A stretch of 9,952 nucleotides of DNA from contig PAMR01000031.1 in the NCBI GenBank assembly GCA_002708205.1, forward strand, positions 16,348-26,299. Reading direction: 5' to 3'. Both the position numbers and the translations under genes were made by a program. How positions within the stretch are numbered: position 1 is the stretch's first letter; each line of letters starts with the position of its first letter. The notes below the pieces were generated by a model that saw only the letters and a program-made list of their open reading frames with translations, did no database searches and had not been told where the DNA came from. Positions 6,120 to 9,952 of this stretch are shown in pieces. The stretch comes from Gammaproteobacteria bacterium (GTDB lineage Bacteria > Pseudomonadota > Gammaproteobacteria > Pseudomonadales > Azotimanducaceae).

Positions 6120-7266
6120 TAGAGCCGTTCCTAAAAGCACTCCCCATCAGATCTTCAAAGTTTCTTCGGAAAAACCTTTCTTGTGCGTCGACGGTGGATC
6201 GCGCTGTAGATTTGGCAAATCTTCCATACGGATTACGTCCCCCTTCGAGATGAGGATAATCGGAAGAAAACATGCATATACCGGGTCCCGATTGTTCAAT
6301 AATCCATGCGACGGGTTCAGTGGGATATGGGGTTACCCTAACTTGTCGTTCTATGTATTCGCTAGGCCGAAGATTCAAACCTTGTAGTCGGTCTTCGTGC
6401 CGTGAAAATGCTTCGAATGCAGCTTCGAGTTGACGCATGAAACCAGGTAACCAGACGGCGCCTAGTTCAATGACGCCGACTCGTAATCTGGGGAAGCGAT
6501 CCAATACTCCGTCGAGAATCAGTAGCGAAAGCGCTTGCATAGGTCCCGCGGGAATAGCCATATAAGAGATTGATCGGAAATTCTCTTCGCCCCCATGGAA
6601 ATCGGGTACTTCCGGTAAGCCATTTATCGCGTGTGCTTTTGGGAGTACACGGTCGGCGGCTCCCACATGAAATAGTATGGGAACACCTGCTTCTTCGGCT
6701 TGTCGCCATAGTGGATCTAGCTCTATATGGCTGGTGGAATGGTTGTGAGGGCAGGCCCACGGAATTAAAAGAGCTTTTGCTCCTAATTTCAGGGCTTCTT
6801 CCGCAGCCCCAGGTGTTCGCTTAAGGTCTGCCAGAGGTACGTAGCAGACAGGTAAGAGGCGAGGATCGGAGGAACAAAATGCGATTTGGGCACGATTTGT
6901 CGCAGATGCGGTTTCATAAAGCAAATCGTAGTCGAGTCCGTGTTCTAACTCTTCGAGCCATACATTAGGAGAAGAAGGGAAGATCAGTTGAGAGGCAACT
7001 CCGATATGTTCAAGCGCTTCGACTCGTTCTGACGAGTCGAATGCGCCCAGTGCGTCGTAATTCTTTCTCAGCATGATCTCTTGGGCATTGAATCTTCGGT
7101 ATTCCGATGACTTATGCTCTGCGACGATCCGGTCCAGCGAACGGTTAGCATAGCGCTCCCGAAACGCATTGCGAACTCGGTTGGTACCGAAATCGTCGAA
7201 CCAGTTGGGTAATTCCATTGTGTGGGAATCGGCATCGTGGACAATTCTTTCTTCGATGTAGGACAT
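6112..7266 (-). CDS. Amidohydrolase-2 (ACMSD-like) metal-dependent hydrolase
   Basis: TIM-barrel metal-dependent hydrolase of the amidohydrolase-2 family, which includes aminocarboxymuconate-semialdehyde decarboxylase, gamma-resorcylate decarboxylase and related C-C hydrolases/decarboxylases. Product 384 aa, usual for the family, no signal peptide. Visible marks: N-terminal HDADSHTMELP (Asp13, His15; DxH replaces the classical HxH, common in this subgroup); VPILFHVGAADR (His200); GVIELGAVWLP (Glu267); and FSSDYPHLEGGRNP (Asp336, His339), the metal/catalytic aspartate motif. Start ATG 7266 (MSYIEER) is preferred, with GGGG 5 nt upstream; a GTG at 7296 would add ten residues. It lies 90 bp downstream of the PhyH-like gene on the same strand, with a possible promoter between. 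Its TAG stop overlaps the convergent PhnD-like gene. The chemistry could be ring-acid decarboxylation or hydrolysis; the substrate is unknown. Confidence 0.9.
   Translation of the reverse strand: MSYIEERIVHDADSHTMELPNWFDDFGTNRVRNAFRERYANRSLDRIVAEHKSSEYRRFNAQEIMLRKNYDALGAFDSSERVEALEHIGVASQLIFPSSPNVWLEELEHGLDYDLLYETASATNRAQIAFCSSDPRLLPVCYVPLADLKRTPGAAEEALKLGAKALLIPWACPHNHSTSHIELDPLWRQAEEAGVPILFHVGAADRVLPKAHAINGLPEVPDFHGGEENFRSISYMAIPAGPMQALSLLILDGVLDRFPRLRVGVIELGAVWLPGFMRQLEAAFEAFSRHEDRLQGLNLRPSEYIERQVRVTPYPTEPVAWIIEQSGPGICMFSSDYPHLEGGRNPYGRFAKSTARSTVDAQERFFRRNFEDLMGSAFRNGSII
7018..7041. repeat. Perfect hairpin, 10-bp arms, 4-nt loop
   Basis: On the plus strand TTCGACTCGT, loop TCTG, then ACGAGTCGAA. 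It sits within the amidohydrolase-2 gene (codons 76-83, FDSSERVE). In the mRNA the loop reads CAGA. No T-run follows, so it is not a simple terminator. Confidence 0.8.
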
Positions 7267-7326
7267 GGGTACCCCAGTCAAGTTGTTGCTTAGCACCCTA
7301 GTCTTTTATTTTTCGTTTGACCAGAG

Positions 7327-7355
7327 CGTATAACGGCTGGTTCTTGAGAGCTCAA
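7327..7355 (-). promoter_or_regulatory. Possible promoter for the amidohydrolase-2 gene
   Basis: Minus-strand TTGAGC (7355-7350) and TATACG (7332-7327), four of six matches each, 17 bp apart, directly after the PhyH-like stop. An inverted pair ACCAG...CTGGT (7320-7341) brackets the -10. It would allow the hydrolase to be expressed apart from the upstream oxygenase; simple read-through is equally possible. Confidence 0.3.
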
Positions 7356-7356
7356 T

Positions 7357-8244
7357 TCAAGCGGTTGGATCATACGCTTTGGTGTACGGAGTCATATCCA
7401 TGTTTGGGTACCGTATTTGGCAGTCGTCGATGGTTTGTTCATTCCAAAATCGATGTCCCGGTGCTGGAAAATCGAGGAGTACTCTTTGTTCTGGCGAAAT
7501 ATCTTCGAGGAATGCGTTTAAATTGGGGTCTAAACCAAACCGGCCGAAACTATGCTTGCCGATCCATGTGGCCTCGGCGGCGCGATAATCTGCCAGTAGG
7601 GCGAAGCGGAATCCTTTGGGATCGACCATGGCTGTACCACGATGAAAAATTTCGTATGAATAGACCATCAAGGAACCAGCCACCCCAGTGGCATACATCT
7701 CTACGTTACGCATAGAGCCTGGTTCAGCTCGCATTACGCCATAGGGAATTGAGTCTGATACCGCTTTAGGAACGACTGCGGTGGGCCCAGTAGTTGTGGT
7801 TATGTCTGATAAGAAGATAAACGTAGTGGCTTCTCGATAAAGTCCGTCTCGACGTGGGACGGTTAACGCGTGATTGCCGTAATCGCGGTGATGTTCCTGA
7901 TCGTAATCAATGCGATTTCCAAATTTCGCCCACAACTCACCTTTCGCCAGGCGTAAGTTAGGTGTTCCAAGTAATCCTGCAACACATTGAATAACGTTGG
8001 GATGAACGGTTAATTGATTTAACGATAACTCGGTCCAGGGAAATAATTTGAGTCCGGCAAATTGAGATGATGTCAATTCGTTAAATTTGTCGGGGTTAGC
8101 AAAATATTCATCCGGGGACGGGTAGTACTTTCGTAGAGCCTCTTGCGCATGCTTGAGCTCCAAATCCGGAATGACGTTTGGAATAACGGTAAAACCTATG
8201 TCATTGAATTGCTGCACGTACTTATTTTGTAAAATACTTTTCAT
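7357..8244 (-). CDS. Phytanoyl-CoA dioxygenase (PhyH) family protein
   Basis: Fe(II)/2-oxoglutarate-dependent dioxygenase of the PhyH family, 295 aa, cytosolic; bacterial members hydroxylate varied small molecules. Visible marks: N-terminal FNDIGFTVIPNVIP (about 13-26); ELWAKFGN (about 103-110); the iron-binding HxD in EHHRDYGNH (His119, Asp121); FIFLSDITTTTGPTAVVPKA (about 142-161), the strand and turn that precede the distal ligand in this family; YSYEIFHRGTAM with distal His201; and FRFALLADYR, where Arg213 may bind the 2-oxoglutarate carboxylate. All candidate cofactor residues are present, so it should be active. The Shine-Dalgarno is weak (AGAAG) ahead of ATG 8244. It is divergent from the spinster-type carrier across 82 bp and lies upstream of the amidohydrolase-2 gene, which suggests oxidation followed by hydrolysis of an imported compound. 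Substrate unknown. Confidence 0.92.
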   Translation of the reverse strand: MKSILQNKYVQQFNDIGFTVIPNVIPDLELKHAQEALRKYYPSPDEYFANPDKFNELTSSQFAGLKLFPWTELSLNQLTVHPNVIQCVAGLLGTPNLRLAKGELWAKFGNRIDYDQEHHRDYGNHALTVPRRDGLYREATTFIFLSDITTTTGPTAVVPKAVSDSIPYGVMRAEPGSMRNVEMYATGVAGSLMVYSYEIFHRGTAMVDPKGFRFALLADYRAAEATWIGKHSFGRFGLDPNLNAFLEDISPEQRVLLDFPAPGHRFWNEQTIDDCQIRYPNMDMTPYTKAYDPTA

Positions 8245-8326
8245 TGATAGTGCTTCTGAGCCGATTCCGGTATTGGGTTCGCAAGTTAACTGAATCTATG
8301 CACTAATGACCAGATGGAGGTCTGGT
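8245..8326. promoter_or_regulatory. Divergent control region, PhyH-like / spinster MFS
   Basis: An 82-bp spacer between two outward-facing genes must hold both start regions. I saw no convincing -35/-10 pair on the minus strand. On the plus strand TTGATA (8244-8249) has no good -10 at the right distance. The right end carries the hairpin/ribosome-binding-site element. Confidence 0.4.
8309..8326 (+). promoter_or_regulatory. Hairpin presenting the ribosome binding site of the MFS gene
   Basis: ACCAGA and TCTGGT form a perfect 6-bp inverted repeat around the 6-nt loop TGGAGG, ending at the base before ATG 8327. The GGAGG (8316-8320) lies 6 nt from the ATG and fixes this start over the ATG at 8306. 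The Shine-Dalgarno would be shown in the loop, with the start codon right after the stem. It could also be read as an operator in DNA. Confidence 0.55.
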
Positions 8327-9931
8327 ATGTCTGAAAAACAAGAAACTTCAAATACGGAACCCACCGACAAGGTGGGAGGACGTTACGCTCACTATGTCCT
8401 TTTCGTTTTGGTCATTGTTTACTTTTTTAATTTTGTTGACCGGCAGATTCTTTCAATACTCGCAGAAGACATTAAGGCTGATCTTGGAATTACAGATGCG
8501 CAAATGGGGTTTTTGTATGGCACCGTTTTTGCCGTATTTTATGCGGTTTTCGGTATACCGTTGGCCCGTTTTGCCGATGTCTGGAATCGTAAAAGCCTGA
8601 TATCAGGCGGACTAGTGTTTTGGAGCATGATGACAGCGCTCTCTGGCACCGCCCGTTCGTTTACGAGTTTGGCTCTCTATCGAGTGGGAGTGGGGGTCGG
8701 GGAGGCGAGTGCATCTCCCGCAGCCTTTTCAATGCTTTCTGATTATTATCCCCCGAATCGTCGGGCTACGGTGATCGCGATTTACTCGTCTGGGGTGTAT
8801 CTGGGTAGTGGAATTGGATTGTTTCTTGGTGGATGGATATTGGATACATGGGCAACTGCATTTCCGGTCGACCCTCCTTGGGGACTGAAAGGTTGGCAAG
8901 TGGCATTTATGGCCGTTGGTCTGCCGGGTGTGCTGATGGCCGCATGGGTTCGGACGTTACGCGAGCCGATAAGAGGGTTGAGTGAGGGCTTACGTACGGC
9001 GAAGCATCCGGCTCCATTTAGACTGCTCGGTTCCGAACTTGCTTCCGTTATACCTCCACTAAACCTCATATCCATAGTGCAATCGAAGGCCTCGCTCAGG
9101 ACGAATGTTTTGGCTGCTGTAATGATTGCTATAGTCGCCTATTTGCTGATCTTAATAACAGGTAGCATTGCTCAATGGATAGCCACAGGTATAGGGGTAT
9201 ACGTAACTTTTTCCTGGGTCCAAACGCTGCGCCAACGTGATCCGGCTACCTTTGCCATGATATTTAAGTCGAAGTCCCTGATATACACATTGATTGCGTT
9301 TCCTACGATTTCATTTGTTGGCTACGGCATTGGCTTTTGGACGGCGCCATTGTTAATTCGTGCGCATGGGGCCAGTGTGCTGGAAGTGGGTTTGTATATT
9401 GGACTTGGAGCGGCGGCTGGAGGGTTTTTATCTGTAACTTGTGGTGGTTATATCGCAGATTGGCTAAAGCAACGCTATGCAAGTGGCCGTTTGATTTTGG
9501 GTTACTTTGCCATCATAGGAACAATCCCGTTAGCCTTGTGGTTGATTTATACCGAAAGTCTCTATGCGGCATTCTGGATCAATTTTTTTCTTATGATTCC
9601 ATCTGCCTGTTGGCCCAGCGTACCAGCAAGCACGGCTAACGATCTAGTTATGCCGCGAATGCGAGCGGTTGCGGGGGCATACTATATTCTTGTTAACACA
9701 TTTATTGGTCTTGCTCTTGGGCCTTATGTCATCGGTCAGTTAAGCGACTTATTTGCTACGGGTGGTATGGATGAGGCATCAGCACTGCAATCCGGTATGG
9801 CGTGTTCTATGTTCATTTTTATTGCTTCTCTTTTTTGTCTCTATAAAGCGCAACGTCATTTGCCTGCAGACGAAGCTACCCGTCTTAAGAGGGCGGAAGC
9901 TCTCGGAGAAACAGTCGAGCAGGTCGGATGA
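8327..9931 (+). CDS. Spinster-type MFS transporter with extended centre
   Basis: Inner-membrane major facilitator carrier, 534 aa, of the spinster-like group common in Proteobacteria near genes for aromatic, terpenoid or lipid-like compounds. Visible marks: YFFNFVDRQILSILAEDIK (TM1, about 32-50), GFLYGTVFAVFYAVFGIPLARFADVWNRK (TM2 and motif A, about 61-89), YRVGVGVGEASASPAAFSM (TM4, about 118-136), DYYPPNRRATVIAIYSSGVYLGS (about 139-161). Unusually, the loop between the two halves (about 211-318) carries two extra hydrophobic stretches, NVLAAVMIAIVAYLLILIT (260-278) and IAQWIATGIGVYVTFSWVQ (281-299), so 14 membrane segments are likely instead of 12. Typical members are about 420-450 aa. The start at 8327 is set by GGAGG 6 nt upstream. 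It is divergent from the PhyH-like gene and overlaps the next gene by ATGA, so it probably heads an operon. Substrate unknown. Confidence 0.93.
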   Translation: MSEKQETSNTEPTDKVGGRYAHYVLFVLVIVYFFNFVDRQILSILAEDIKADLGITDAQMGFLYGTVFAVFYAVFGIPLARFADVWNRKSLISGGLVFWSMMTALSGTARSFTSLALYRVGVGVGEASASPAAFSMLSDYYPPNRRATVIAIYSSGVYLGSGIGLFLGGWILDTWATAFPVDPPWGLKGWQVAFMAVGLPGVLMAAWVRTLREPIRGLSEGLRTAKHPAPFRLLGSELASVIPPLNLISIVQSKASLRTNVLAAVMIAIVAYLLILITGSIAQWIATGIGVYVTFSWVQTLRQRDPATFAMIFKSKSLIYTLIAFPTISFVGYGIGFWTAPLLIRAHGASVLEVGLYIGLGAAAGGFLSVTCGGYIADWLKQRYASGRLILGYFAIIGTIPLALWLIYTESLYAAFWINFFLMIPSACWPSVPASTANDLVMPRMRAVAGAYYILVNTFIGLALGPYVIGQLSDLFATGGMDEASALQSGMACSMFIFIASLFCLYKAQRHLPADEATRLKRAEALGETVEQVG

Positions 9932-9952
9932 AAGTAATTGCGCCTATTAGGA
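9928..9952 (+). CDS. Start of a downstream gene (truncated by window edge)
   Basis: An ATG at 9928 overlaps the TGA of the spinster-type carrier as ATGA, the usual sign of translational coupling. The eight codons visible read MKVIAPIR. Too little remains to name it. Confidence rests on the overlap only. Confidence 0.5.

Noticed and set aside
6208..6222. Palindrome AGATTTG-G-CAAATCT in the amidohydrolase-2 gene
   Set aside because: Arms of seven with no further context; within chance expectation.
8306..8326. ATG at 8306 as the start of the spinster-type carrier
   Set aside because: No ribosome site before it, while the ATG at 8327 has GGAGG 6 nt upstream.
1..9952. Antiphage defence island, mobile element or secondary-metabolite biosynthetic cluster
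   Set aside because: No nuclease, transposase, integrase, toxin, synthetase, synthase or carrier-protein domain is seen; all genes look metabolic.

Overview
The window reads as a gene-dense, bacterial, catabolism-type region. Its base composition is close to balanced, gene gaps are under 100 bp, and no RNA gene, mobile element, CRISPR array or transcription factor is visible. The family mix (glutathione S-transferase, spinster-type MFS carrier, PhyH and CmcJ-type oxygenases, amidohydrolases) is typical of Proteobacteria, especially marine or aromatic/natural-product-degrading ones. That taxonomic guess is inference only.

Layout. Positions 1-1487 (minus): partial N-acyl-D-amino-acid deacylase-like amidohydrolase, GTG start, C-terminus off the left edge. 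1577-2527 (minus): GH88/GH105-like unsaturated glucuronyl/galacturonyl hydrolase; these two probably form a transcription unit. 2625-3425 (plus): CmcJ/NvfI-type non-haem iron oxygenase, divergent from the GH88 gene across a 97-bp spacer. 3422-4030 (minus): glutathione S-transferase, and 4052-5332 (minus): MFS transporter, 21 bp apart and probably co-transcribed. 5373-6119 (plus): PhnD-like periplasmic-binding fold protein without a visible signal peptide. 6112-7266 (minus): amidohydrolase-2 (ACMSD-like) hydrolase. 7357-8244 (minus): phytanoyl-CoA dioxygenase-like enzyme. 8327-9931 (plus): long spinster-type MFS carrier with an extra hydrophobic pair in its middle loop. 9928-9952 (plus): first eight codons of another gene, overlapping by ATGA.

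How it may fit together (inference). The set holds two unrelated-subfamily non-haem iron oxygenases, two amidohydrolases, a glycosidase for unsaturated uronides, a GST and two carriers, in alternating orientation. That looks like uptake and stepwise dismantling (deglycosylation, hydroxylation, C-C or amide hydrolysis) of one or more complex small molecules. No single known pathway contains exactly these parts, and the substrate cannot be read from sequence. There are no carrier domains, synthetases, polysaccharide lyases or ABC permeases, so it is neither a classic biosynthetic cluster nor a classic polysaccharide utilisation locus.

At the DNA level, two perfect 10-bp-arm inverted repeats lie inside coding sequence (5604-5624 and 7018-7041). 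A GC-rich 8-bp hairpin lies near the 3' end of the CmcJ-type gene. A 6-bp hairpin presents the ribosome binding site of the spinster carrier in its loop.
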